A DNA stretch of 64,000 nt, taken from the NCBI GenBank assembly GCA_047967505.1, contig CM106540.1; one strand, given 5' to 3'. A program made the position numbers and the translations under genes. Shown piece after piece: positions 1-10,621 of the stretch; position 1 is the stretch's first letter, and each line of letters opens with the position of its first letter. This DNA comes from Dipteris shenzhenensis (lineage: Eukaryota > Polypodiophyta > Polypodiopsida > Gleicheniales). The notes under the pieces are model-generated. The model worked only from the letters and a program-made list of their open reading frames with translations. It was not told where the DNA came from and ran no database searches.

Positions 1-47
1 ATGGCAAGCTCGTGCAAACATATATCCTAGTCTTCTTGCAGGGTCTT

Positions 48-1334
48 CTAGCTTGCTCTTTGGACTTCCAACAATGTTTCAAAAAAACAACCCTCACCGT
101 GGCTGCAGCAAATTGCTCCACCACAGTCACTGGAACTTGCTCCACCATGGTGGCTGGAACTTGCTCCACCGTGGCTGCTCTTTGCATCCTTCCTCACCTC
201 GAGAGATGCCTCGTTGTCTTCTCCCCCCAGCAACTCTCTGCCCCATCCTTCTTGGCCTTGAAGTTCTCTCACAGTTCCTGCATCACCTTTCTAGTTTCTG
301 CATTCTCCCTTTTTAGCTCCATCATCTGGCCTTTTTCAATGTTCAATGCATTCTACATGTTGCAGAGCCGTTTGTAAAGACCCTCCTTTTGGGCTCTCTG
401 ATCATCAAGATCCTTTCGCATCTTTTCTAGCTCCTTGTCTACCATGTCCTCATCATTTCTCACTTCTTCGAGCCTATCTGGGAACTCCTTCATGTGCCTC
501 TCTGCTTCTTCTCTTCTATGCCTTTCCATGTTGACCAATTTTGTATCGGCCTCAACTTGCTCTTGTGCCTGCAAGGCCCTCACTTAGGCCTCCTCTACCT
601 TAGCTTTTGCACCTTCCCTGAGACTTTTCTCAAGTTGCATTGCCTTTGTTGCATCGGTGGCTTTCTTTTGTAGAAAAGTCACCTTATGGGACATCTTCTT
701 ATCGTATTGTTCAAAAATCCCTTTGAGGGTAGATGCCATCAGGTGCATTGCAACTCCAATGGACTGAGATGACAATTGGGATTTGCCATCCACACAATTC
801 TTCAAGTTAGTTAACACGCTCTTGGAGATCGTCCTTGAGAAAGATACGTCATGTCCTTTCAGTTGCTCTACTACTGCTTGAGCCTGCCAAAACTTGCAGG
901 TTCCTCTCGTATCAAGAAAGAAGTGAATGGTTTTCTTTAACACATCTTGGAGGTTGGTCGGCAAGCTCAAAATTTTGAATCCACCATCTTTACTAATCTA
1001 AGCATTGGGGTATATGTCTAGAATATCCAATCTCTTCCACTATTTCTCAAAGAAGTGTGCTTGCAAACTGCCTCCAGAAATTCCTAGAGCATTTTCAATC
1101 ACGCTTTCATTGATGGTAATCTTTTAACCTTGATAGACTAGTTGCCCCTCCTTCACGTTCACCTCCTGTACCAACTTGGTGAAGTTTTGGAGAGCATCCA
1201 AATTGGGCTTTTGATGAGCGAGAGAGGAGCTCCCATATGTCACGATTTCAAGATCAAGGGAGGAGGGACTCTCACACTGTGTTGTAGAGGGAGAGGAAAG
1301 ATTGTGTGAGGAGCTCTCGGACTGTGAAGGGTCC
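48..1334 (-). pseudogene. Degraded coiled-coil coding remnant (unassigned, probably transposon-derived)
   Basis: Reading leftward from a Met codon near 1334, one broken reading frame can be followed through 1334-1124, 970-584, 583-353 and 272-48, separated by in-frame stops. The first block is Ser-rich and polar. The second (970-584) is a mixed helical segment with no motif I recognise. The 583-353 block is strongly heptad-like and rich in Glu, Arg and Lys, so a coiled coil is likely. The last block carries a short repeated Val-Glu-Gln-Val-Pro-type unit encoded by 27-bp tandem repeats near 100-180. The layout suits the non-enzymatic ORFs of plant transposons, but I cannot name a family. Several stops make it a pseudogene. 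The remnant may continue beyond the left window edge. Confidence 0.4.
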
Positions 1335-1395
1335 ATTACGAGAGGGGATAGAAGTTGTAAGAAGAGTGCAAGGGAGATAGAAAAGGTGGAGAGGA

Positions 1396-1590
1396 ATAGA
1401 AGATGAAACAGTGAAGGAAATGGAATAGTGGAGGCTTGAGTTTGTAGTCCGATTACAAGGGAGAAAGAAATGGTCGAGAGGGATAGAAGATGAAGTAGTG
1501 AAGGAAATGGAATAGTGGAGGCTTGAGATTGCAAGGGAGAATGAAATGTTCGAGAGGGATAGAAGAGGAAATGGTTAAGGGAATGGAATA
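1396..1590. repeat. Tandem repeat, three units of about 76-87 bp
   Basis: The phrase beginning atagaagatga recurs at 1396, 1483 and 1559 (spacings 87 and 76) with the same purine-rich body on this strand. On the minus strand the first two units encode a repeated Ser/Leu/Phe-rich hydrophobic peptide, so a long minus-strand reading frame here is a by-product of the repeat. Confidence 0.7.
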
Positions 1591-1597
1591 GAAGTTT

Positions 1598-1687
1598 GTA
1601 GCCCGACTACACAATCAAGGTGAGAGCCACCACAGTGGTTGTAGCCCAACTATTGTCAAGGTGAGAGCCACCACAGTGGTTGGCCCG
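1598..1687. repeat. Two-copy 43-bp tandem repeat
   Basis: A unit beginning gtagccc and containing gtgagagccaccacagtggt occurs at 1598 and again at 1641, followed by a third partial start. It is a simple local duplication with no coding sign. Confidence 0.7.
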
Positions 1688-2333
1688 AATTTTGAATAAT
1701 TCAAGGCAGCAGTACTGACTTGCATGGTAATGAATGATTAGAGGTGGTGGCATCTCATTAGGGGAATTTTGGACTCAAAAAGGGCCTCATAAGGAGTGGA
1801 TTAGAAAAATGGATTAAGAACTAATAAGGCCTACAAAGGGTTCCATCACCCCATATGGGGACAAAAAAGTACATCTCCCTAGGCCCTTAGTGGTCCCAAA
1901 AGTGCAGCTCCCTCTCCTAGTTGGAGGGCCCCCCCACTCTCAAAAAATTAACTCTCTTTATAACCTTTAGGTGGTCCACATTCCCAAAAAGTATCTCACA
2001 GGTACACCCTAGCCCAAAATTTTCAAAATTTTCAAAATGGCCCAAAACTCTTCAATACCTTCCCCCAAACCATGCCTATGCACCAAATCACTTTTCAACA
2101 TGTAAATCCTACTCCTTCTCACTGTAATCATGTTCCAATCCCACATTCATAGTCCTTCTATCGTAAGAACTTTGGAGGAACTTTGCAACACCCAAATCCA
2201 ATTTCTTCTCATCATTTTGTCCCAAACTTGCTTCCATCGATCCTATTATATCTTTCCATTGTCCCAAACTTGTTTCCATTGATCCTATTCTATTCTTTGA
2301 ACAAATCCAAGGCCTTATTTCTAAATCCCTCCC

Positions 2334-2729
2334 ATGGCTCCATTAGAAGATCGCACCAACAAGCCACGAAAAAGCACCTTGCACATCGAAGTTGCACCAG
2401 AATATGCCATGACTCGTCAATGTTATGGCCACAAGGTTGTGGGCAAAGATACACTAGATCAATTGCGACAACAAGAAATAAAGTATGTCGACTTATGGAG
2501 TGTTGGTGGACTCTATCCAGTGGATCCTTTGATAGGTGCTCCACCTTTGTTTGAAAATGTGACAAGTTTCATTCAATACATAGGAGATGGTCTTCAAGGC
2601 CTACTGGGATATTGTAAATGCATCGGCCATTCCAATGTTGAAGCACACTTTGTGAAGGTTCACTTGTTGAGAATGGAAGGAGAGACAAAGATACTTAGAG
2701 ATACCGTGCGTAACCTCCAAAACAACTAA
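2334..2729 (+). pseudogene. N-terminal fragment of a transposon-associated protein
   Basis: An open frame of 131 codons starts at a clean ATG and ends at a TAA in 2727-2729. It contains a segment ending in VDLWSVGGLYPVDP (about residues 55-70). A recognisably similar segment (MDLWLEGKIYPINP) occurs on the minus strand at 15187-15566, so this is a repeated family rather than a single host gene. Downstream the frame is broken by stops until about 2987, where the first of two introns appears to begin. It probably forms the N-terminal part of the same gene as the transposase remnant at 3060-4655. Function of this part is unknown; a basic DNA-binding or targeting role is only a guess. Confidence 0.5.
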
Positions 2730-3632
2730 CCCAAGAACAAAAAAACTTGCTGACTCAGAAATTGCAAAAGAGAGGTCACAAGAGAGAATCACAAGATTAA
2801 TAGATGAGAAGAACAAACTGTTGAAAAAGACTTGGTGTATCCAACAAGAGCTTGCTACATTCACTAGGAGATTGGAAAGGATAAAAAGAACCCCTCTAGG
2901 TTACAAGCATAGGATCAAGCCCGTGCAACCAATGGAGAGCTTGGCATATGGTCATGGAGCAAGAAAGCGCAGGGTGAAAGCTACAAGGTATGTATATTTG
3001 GACTATTTTGTAATTATGAAGCATTACTTACAAATGAGTCAATGAATTCTTTCTTCTTAGCTACACTCTTTACGGCACAAAGTTTGTTAGAGGAATGTCT
3101 TCTAATAACCTCTTCCATGGATTGACATGAAATATTACAAGAGGTTGCAACTGATTTAGAGAATCTTGTAAATCCATTGGAAGTTGTCCATGCATGTGAT
3201 GTTGTTGCCATTAGTCGATAAGGGTACTTAGCTGTGTATAATGTCTTTGTAAATGCACTTCGAGGTCAAGGCATTAAGAATCCTCTATTGTCGAGACCAA
3301 TATACGTTAGAAATGTAAAGAAAGAAACAAATTCTGCTGTTCAAGATTTGTTGGGTGGATTTATACACATCTCAGATTGGAAGGCACCAACAAGACAAAT
3401 GTCCAACATAGCAAAGAGAAAGGATGACCAACTACCAAAGGGGCAAAGCAAGGACCAATAAACTTTGAGTACGCAGAGCATAATAATGTTTTTTTGGATG
3501 TACATAGGGTCCAAGATGCAATGGTGGAGATTTACAACATGAAAGCATGGGGTAGGTTAAAATTATATTGTTTAGAGAGCTGCAATTTTTATTGAAATCT
3601 TTTCTAATCATGTAAAACTTTTAATCTTTTAG
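2730..3632 (+). pseudogene. Middle part of the transposase gene, with two apparent introns
   Basis: After the stop at 2729 the frame continues in pieces. A splice-like junction lies at 2988-3060: AAG before GTATGT, and TTCTTCTTAG before the next coding piece. Coding then runs through 3061-3551 with at least two frame changes, including an open piece at 3234-3461. A second intron is clear at 3552-3632 (81 nt, GTAGGT to CTTTTAG). Removing it joins two coding pieces in phase around an Asp codon. The reading-frame breaks mean the gene is dead, but the intron signals show that it once was a spliced eukaryotic gene. Confidence 0.55.
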
Positions 3633-4655
3633 ATTGTGAAGGAAAGTTAGTATTCGTTATCAAATTGGATGAGTGTGAGGTTGTAAAAGGCCACAAGTTG
3701 GAGAGGGTTAGTATTACTTTGATGAAAAAAGCCACGTTTGAACTTCCTAAAGAGACACACTCATTCTTGAAATGGGTATTTAATAGATCTCCAATTCCAA
3801 GTGTCATAGATGTGCAAACAAAAGGAGAGTTGCTTCAAGTTGAAGGGTTCGGATCATTTAAAGTTGAATGGCACATGGAAAGAGATCTTAAGACATTGAA
3901 GTGTATGTTTGGAATGGAATTGAGTGCAAATGAGACATATCTGTGTCTTTATTGTATGCATTCACAACAACTTCGAGGCAGTAACATAGGAATACATAGA
4001 TGGAAAGAGCAAATAAAAATAGGAAAAGACTTTGGGAATGCTAAAGATGTAATAAATGAAATCATAGATGATGATGCTAACAAATGGATGTATTGGAACA
4101 ATGGAGTAATGAGCTACAACCAGGATGTTGTACCCAGCAGAGATCAAACCAATAAAAATTGGGATCCAATTTTAAACATTCCATTACAAAGAGTGCATTT
4201 CTGTGTGTTACATGCGGAGATGCAGCTCATTGATAAATTGCTTTACTTGCACATTGTATATGTATGGAACATGAAACCGGAGGAGAGAGCGACATCATGT
4301 ATAGCAAGGGTCAAAGCTTTACTCTTGAGCATGGGCCCGGGGGGGTCACTATGTATAAACCCTCTATACCACGTGCGTTCAAGGCCTATTTCTAAAATCC
4401 CTTATCTGTAAAATTTTCATTAATAAAATGTACCCCTTTTCTATACAAAATTGTAAAATTTCCCCAAAACTATTTTAAATAGTCCCTTATGTATATTTAT
4501 TTCTGTAAATTTTAGAAATAAAAAATATCCTTCTGTTGAACTCACGTGATAGGGTTACATATGATGAGTGACCCCCCCGAGAGCATGGGTCTACATGGGG
4601 GGAATGTAAAGCTAATCAAAGATGCACAATTGTCATGAAAATCATGACATCTTTC
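3633..4655 (+). pseudogene. DDE-type transposase-like catalytic remnant, split by a MITE
   Basis: The long frame (3633-4335) carries an acidic KLDE segment near 3664, then about 70 codons later an ERDLKTLKCMFG segment, followed by a C-x2-C pair (LCLYCM). Further on is an I-P-L-x-R-V-H-x-C-V-L-H-A-E segment near 4175-4225. This order (Asp, then Asp-Leu-Lys with a Cys pair, then a His-rich helix) resembles DDE-fold transposases found as uncharacterised proteins in many eukaryotes, including the wider RAG1-like group. I cannot assign a superfamily by eye. The MITE at 4336-4580 enters after a Met-Gly; the frame resumes at 4581 with LHGGNVKLIKDAQLS and soon stops. It acted in the nucleus if it was ever functional. 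Confidence 0.5.
4336..4580. mobile_element. 245-bp MITE with 9-bp target duplication
   Basis: The ends are inverted repeats of roughly 45 bp: the left end reads CGGGGGGGTCACT then an ACCACGTGCGTTCAA tract, and the right end is its imperfect complement, ending AGTGACCCCCCCGA. The 9-bp sequence gagcatggg stands on both sides (4327-4335 and 4581-4589). The interior is AT-rich and non-coding. A 9-bp duplication with G-rich ends fits Mutator-like (MULE) MITEs. It sits inside the transposase frame, so it is younger than that gene. Confidence 0.85.
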
Positions 4656-5230
4656 AAATAAAGTGTCCATGAGAGGCTCTAAGGCACGAAGGTTTTGTTT
4701 TGCAGTCCTACAAGGATGACTATCGTATTCAATCAATCGCACTGGCCGCCATACAAGAAGTAGCAGAAGTGGCTATAATAACCCTTCTTGAGGACACAAA
4801 CTTGTGTGCAATCCATGCCAAGAGGGTTACAATCATGGCAAAAGACATGCACCTGGCAAGGCAGATCAGAGAAGACCCACAACTTAGGCCATAGATCAGA
4901 TTTTTTATTGTATTCACTATGGACACCAATTTTGGTTGTCAAAAGCAATTTTGTGCAAAGATGGTTGTAAATATTTTTTGTAATAGAATACCTTTGGAAA
5001 CTATGTTTCTTTTAGAATTAATTTGCATCCGTGCAGAGTTAATTTAATATTCTTTAAATTTTTTTAGTTGTTAATAATATATTGGGAAAATTAATGAAAT
5101 TAATGAAGGTGTCTTTAAAGAGTCAAATTTGGGGCCTAAATCATTGTATGTTGAAGGTGTTAGTTAATTTGGAAGTTCATAAAGTGCTAAAAAACACAAA
5201 ATGAGAGGTGCCATGATGTGTGTGTGTGTG

Positions 5231-5408
5231 ATGGGGGATGCATCCCCATTAAGAAAAAACAAAATAGAACCCTTGAGGGGGCCTAGTGCGCACAAGTGTG
5301 ACTTAGGGCCAGACGGGGGCCCCGTCTGGCCCTGAGTTGCACCTGCATGCACCAGGCCCCCTCAGGGGCTTTTTTTTTGTTTTTTAAAAATGGGGATGCA
5401 TTCCCCAT
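5231..5408. repeat. 178-bp foldback (near-perfect palindrome)
   Basis: Two arms of 88-89 bp face each other around position 5319. The centre is GGGCCAGACGGGG followed by its exact complement; outward, the GAGGGGGCCTRGTGC and the terminal GGGGATGCATCCCC tracts also pair. The arms differ by scattered bases, and the right one has a longer T-run. A third copy of the end sequence (gtgatgggggatgcatcccc) lies just outside at 5446-5465. It could form a long hairpin; a foldback-type non-autonomous element is the simplest reading. No clear target duplication was found because TG-rich DNA flanks it. Confidence 0.75.
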
Positions 5409-5465
5409 ATATACATATATTGTGTGTCTGATGGGTGTGTATGTGTGATGGGGGATGCATCCCCC

Positions 5466-6580
5466 AAAAAAAACCTAATATCTTATTTTTCAACTTCTCC
5501 CTACATGGTACCTCTATGCATTCCATGAAAGTTTTAATCATTCCATAACAATGAAAATTTCACACATAAAACACAAAAGGGGGTTGCATATATAGCATGT
5601 GCAACTAAGTAGGTATTTAAAATACCCCTATTTTTTATAATTTGCTTTTTTATACATAATTGCATCTCCCCTTGATATGTGTACATATTTGGATGCTAGA
5701 TTAAATCTCTCCTCTAAAAATTTTACAAGAATTAAAAACATTGAATTGGTATTTTTAAAATTCCCTATGTACGTAAACTACATGTAAGCCCGAGGTAAGC
5801 CCCCTATTAAAAATACCCTCTTCCATCAACTAAGGTGCTATGCTGAATCTTTATAAGGTGACCCCAACTAGCTCACAATATCCTATAAGCTCTAATAATG
5901 AATAAGTATGATACAAGCTTCGACATTCTACAAATGAATTATAGTGAGATTTGGTAAGTGTTGTAGCACTTATTTTTGTAATATTGAAACGACATGAAGG
6001 CACAACATTTTACACCATAAGGGCCTACATCTTCAATTGTATATAGCACCCCTTAGCCTCAATTTCCATAAGTCAAAACCCAATTTCCTATGCTAGGATT
6101 GAGTTAGTCATATTCTTGTTCCCTATCCAAATTTGATAATACACAAACACCGACCAAGTATATGTGTGGATTATTGCCATCTCCATGTGGAATTATTGGC
6201 ATAAGTGAGCTTGCCATCTCAATCATGGAGCATATATTCTCTTATTTTACATTATTCCTTTCAACTAACCATGCACATAACTAAATTAGCCACTATATTA
6301 TTGTTGTTCTATTTTCCTCCTAGGTTTGGGATGCAAAATATTCCTAAATATGGAAGGGTTTGAGATTTTACTTGTAGAATTTCTTCCTTCCATGCAGCTC
6401 TTTAAGCTTTTGGACCATAACACATCTATTGCTTCATTCCTCCACCACCTCCAATTGATGGTCTAGGTGCCTATCAATACACAAGACCATGCCACTCTCT
6501 TTGAAATGCCACTCCCCTCCCATCCAAATTTGTGCATCCAATTTAACCTTATGTTGCTATCTTGATTAGAGTTCATCGGC
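5466..6580. other. AT-rich spacer, no gene seen
   Basis: Both strands are stop-rich with no coding stretch above about 60 codons and no motif recognised. Composition is typical intergenic plant DNA. Confidence 0.6.
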
Positions 6581-6883
6581 AATCTTGTTTATTCATACAA
6601 CTCGTAACTTGAAGAATTCTTGAAACCTTTGATAAGGGAATGCACTTTTCTTCAAAATCAACCGTATATTTAAATTAAGGAATTTCATAGTATCATTGCC
6701 ATTTAGTAATTTCATGGTATCATTTATAATTAATCTTGTCTATTCATACACCTAGTAACTTGAAGAATTCTTGAAACCTTTGATAAGGGAATGCACTTTT
6801 CTTCAAAATCAACCTTATATTTAAATTAAGGAATTTCATAGTATCATTGCCATTAAGTAATTTCATAGTATCATTTATAATTA
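6581..6883. repeat. 151-bp tandem duplication
   Basis: The sequence starting aatcttgt at 6581 is repeated starting at 6732, through ttgaagaattcttgaaacc, the poly-T tract and the aaggaatttcatagtatcat tract. Only a handful of bases differ, so the duplication is fairly recent. No coding potential. Confidence 0.85.
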
Positions 6884-7379
6884 TCCACTTTTGCAGTTCA
6901 TCAAGTTCATGTACAGTACTCTCCCTCTTGCTCTAGCCTCACGTCCTACTTGAATTTTTTATAAAAAAACAAGCCCTACTTGATGCAAATTTTGGAGAAT
7001 ACAAGAATACACTAAAATCCAAGAAATTAAAGTTAATTATACCACAAAACACCACCCATCTGGAAAACAAGAGAAATATATATTAAAATTTGATGTCTAT
7101 ACAATTTTTCTTGTATATTGCATCCAAGGATTACGATCACATTTTCACGTTTGCGTTAATGGGTTATTAACATTCATTAATTACTCTTCCAAGTAGCATG
7201 AAAACAACGTGATCACATTGGTTAGGAAAAATCACTAGTAAACTGGATAAATGTACCACCAGTACCCGACACTACCGGTGGTAGAATTAATATTCTCGAT
7301 GGTAATATTAATTATCTTGGTAGTATAACAATATATTACTTTTCATTTTTGAATTTCACAATTTCAGTTAGTAACTGCT

Positions 7380-8035
7380 GTTTGTCTTGAACGAGCACCG
7401 GGCTGGTTTAGTACAATCACATTAAGTCCAAGCCATCCCGGTCTAGAAATAGTGGTATATGACCCAAATAGTAGGAAATTAAATTTAACAAATTTACGTA
7501 CTAAGAAACACGATAATTTCAACCACCAAGATGGTCAACAACTAATGTATATTCAACTACATTGGTTCAGGACAATCACATAACTGGTGATTGAGCTGAA
7601 GCAGCCACGATCGCATGATGTTTCAATAGGCTAGGCTAGTTTAGAAAAATAACAATATATTGCTTTTCTAATGCAAAATATATTGCTATTAAGTTTTGCT
7701 CAACCATGCCACCGGGCTAGTCAACAACTAATGTCTGTTCAACCATGCTAGTTCATCATAATCACATAACTGGTGATTCAGCTGAACTAGCCATGCAACT
7801 ATTCCAACCACTAGGTTAGTTTAGCAAAATAACAATATATTGTTATTCTATTGTGAAATATATTGTAGTTAATTTCTGCTCAACCACACCACTGGGCTGG
7901 ACAACAACTAATGTATGTTCAACCACGCTGGTTCAGGACAATCACATAACTAGTGATTGAGCTGAACCAGCCTACGATTGCATGATGTTCCAATGACTGG
8001 GCTGGTTTAGGACAATCACATTTAGTCCAAACCTT
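7380..8035. repeat. Tandem repeat of about 180-186 bp, three to four copies
   Basis: A unit with gtcaacaactaatgt, then gttcaggacaatcacataac, ggtgattgagctgaa and an aataacaatatattg tract starts at 7534, 7720 and 7900. A partial unit precedes it (7380-7533). Copies are diverged by point changes. The moderate period and AT-rich junctions resemble a minor satellite or the repeat array of a non-autonomous element. No coding sign. Confidence 0.75.
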
Positions 8036-8089
8036 GTTTAAGAATGAAAGAAGTAAAATATCCCAAATCTCAATCACAAACAACCATCA

Positions 8090-8980
8090 AGTAGGTTTAG
8101 GCACCACTAACCTTCGTTGTATCAAGCATGTGTATGATGTGCTCCTCAAACACCTTGCATCCCGTCCACTTTTTACCTCCTTTCTAGTTGGAGAAACTCT
8201 CATATTTTTGTGCCAAAACATCGTCACTCTAGCAATGACTTCTGCACTTAGGCTATCTCTCCTTTTCATGTGTTCTGTTGAAGCCCACAGACTTCTTGGA
8301 TTGGGATGATCGTGCTTTGCTTCTGTTCTACGTTCAACCGCTGGAGCCATGTTGGTCCTGACTCCTTCGGATTGACAAGAGTCTTTGACATTGTGCACCC
8401 AAGCCATTTGTCCTTTGTTGGAGGGGACACCAACATAGCTAGTGCCATACTTTTTGCAGCTAGTTGATCTAAGTTGTGCACCCCTTTTACTTTTTGTAGG
8501 CCATTTCTCAGGTTAGAGAGCATCGCCTCTTGGGCATGCATCTCCCAAGGTGTTGGTAGGGTTGTTACTCTACGAACTTTATGGTGCAGGATAAATCTTG
8601 TGAAGACTCCAGACTAGCATTCACCTAAATGACCTGATGTTGCTGCCTCAAATGCTCTCACCAACCGTGACACCACAGCTCGTGTTCTTTTCTCCAATGG
8701 CAATGGTCAAATGTGTGCATATGTAACCTCTTCCTATTGTTGTTTTGCAAGGAGTCTTCTTTCTTCTTATTGTTTCTTCCTTCATAGATGTTGCAAAAGT
8801 GTCTTCCATTGCCATTTTGATGCCATGCCATCGCTTTCCTTGACCTGCAATCTATTCCTTGTGCCTTGACTAGGCTTTTTCATCTTTCCTATCTTGTAGC
8901 CTTTGTATGCTTCTCTTGCAAGCCATGGCGAGTTGCATGTTTCCGTTGATTCCATGGCCATGATCAGTCTAGAATAGACC
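8090..8980 (-). pseudogene. Degraded minus-strand coding remnant, unassigned
   Basis: Reading leftward from about 8980, coding-like sequence continues with several stops and shifts, including open pieces at 8541-8266 and 8407-8087. It contains basic, helical peptides such as RTRAVVSRLVRAFEAAT near 8670-8625. No catalytic motif is visible. It may be a captured plant gene fragment or a transposon ORF; I do not recognise it. Confidence 0.3.
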
Positions 8981-9239
8981 CAGATAAGCTAACTGGTGAG
9001 GCAAGAAAATAATATAAGACAACCTACCCGAAAGAAGACAATGCCAAACCAAAGTCTATGCAAGGTCACGTCGAGGTGCGTGTGGATTGCAAGGTGTTTG
9101 TAGAGCAAGGACAGGTTACAGGTACTTAATCTTCCAAGATTTGATGGGTGCGAGGTGTGAAAATTTGAAATTCATGGGAGTAGCAAAGTTTTCAACCACC
9201 GCTGGTTTTCCCCCCTCTTGCAATACACATCAGTAGAAT

Positions 9240-9960
9240 TGGATATCCCAAACAAGCGGAATGTGACCTAAAATGCTTCAAAACATAAATAGTCCAAAAG
9301 GCATGCTATCGGGTTTGATGCTGTGTATTATGAAATTCAATGACCTTTGGCATGCTTATGAGCAATATAGCAAGCAAGTGCATGGAAAAAGAAACAATTT
9401 GAAATTGTAAATAGTGTTGCATTTATTAAAAGATCTTTGCATATGCACAAATTGTACATTTTCAACTTCTTCCATTTTAGGGTGAATGTAGATACCAATA
9501 CCAACAACTATCAATGTTTTAAGACCACCATGCAGTAGTCCCACTAGTTTGGATTCCAAATTTGGTTTTCAACAAATCAAAAAAATGTTATGGACTGTGT
9601 CCTCGAATGGGTGTGCATCACTTTAGCACAACATTGGAAGCCCATTAATCCATGCTTAATGTTCTCATATATGTGTATCCTTAGGTTGAGGAGAAGCTCA
9701 TGTAGTGTACTTTTGAATGATTACTTGGTTGCATGTATGTACAGAATAAAATTTTGATGTTTTTGAATACATTGCTATATCCTATAGTCTTCAGGATGCA
9801 TGCTTCACATGCACGTAGCACTTGTAATGCTTTAATAGTCTTGTTTTAGATACTTATTTTTTGGTCTCATGTTCAAGTTTGGAATGTGTACTACAACTTG
9901 AAGACAAAGTTCGCCAAATTTCGTTGAGCAATGCATAAATTATGGGTCATGCAAGATACC
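9240..9960 (-). repeat. Dispersed repeat, copy 1 (minus orientation)
   Basis: This block is similar along its length to 59640-60346 on the plus strand, including a short encoded peptide beginning MESKLVGLLHGG on the minus strand (9559-9356) that matches MESKLMGLVHGG near 60188. The shared part extends through about 600 bp of non-coding-looking sequence. Two copies 50 kb apart in opposite orientation mark an interspersed element of unknown class. Confidence 0.65.
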
Positions 9961-10020
9961 TATATACAAAAAAGTCCCTAAACCTCACCAAAAATGGCTA
10001 CACCCAAGCAAACAATGACC

Positions 10021-10373
10021 CTCTCACAAGAGAGATGAGTCCCAGTGTCTAAAACACAAAATAAAATAAACATTAATAAGTTAAAAAAGGCTGAAGCACA
10101 CAACTCTTGCAAGAGAGAGGAGTGCTAGTCTAAAACACAATACAAAACAAACATTAATTAATAAAAAAAGACTGCAGCACACAACTCTCACAAGAGAGAT
10201 GAGTGCCACTCTAAAACACAATACAAAATAAACATTAATTAATAAAAAAAGACTGCAGCAGACAACTCTCGCAAGAGAGATGAGTGCCTATCTAAAACAC
10301 AAAACAAAACAAACATTAATTAATTAAAAAAGACTTCAACACACAACTCTCACAAGAGAGATGAGTGCCAGTC
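10021..10373. repeat. Tandem array with an 81-bp period
   Basis: The phrase ctctcacaagagagatgagtg (with small variants) recurs at 10021, 10104, 10185, 10266 and 10347, giving spacings of 83, 81, 81 and 81. Between them lies a constant aaaacacaatacaaaa-cattaatt-aaaaaagact body. Each unit carries a short ctct-agag dyad. Copies are similar, suggesting recent expansion. Confidence 0.9.
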
Positions 10374-10507
10374 TTAGACAAAAGATAAGAAGTTAGCTAT
10401 GAAGGGTGGGTGAACTAGTAGGTAAGGTAATAAAAAAGGTAACATAAGCAAGTCGGAGGTAGGCAAGGTTAGCAAGCAGGTAGCTGAGGTGGCAAGAAAG
10501 GCAAGTG

Positions 10508-10621
10508 GTAGTATTTGTATGAATACAACAAATGGAAGTGGGTCCTATTTTTTTACTGCATTTGTTCATAGGAATACACTATAGTTATTCATACAAATAA
10601 AGCTATTCATACAAATACTAC
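10508..10621. repeat. Short inverted repeat with 17-bp perfect arms
   Basis: gtagtatttgtatgaat at 10508-10524 is exactly complementary to 10605-10621. A further attcatacaaata copy lies at 10587, giving overlapping hairpin options. It may be a degraded MITE end pair; no target duplication was identified. Confidence 0.6.

Noticed and set aside
7255-7325. Short ctaccggtggtag-like dyads resembling a MITE end
   Set aside because: No matching second end or target duplication could be found.
10021-10373. Regularly spaced repeats suggesting a CRISPR array
   Set aside because: Repeat bodies fill nearly the whole unit, without unique spacers, and the context is eukaryotic.
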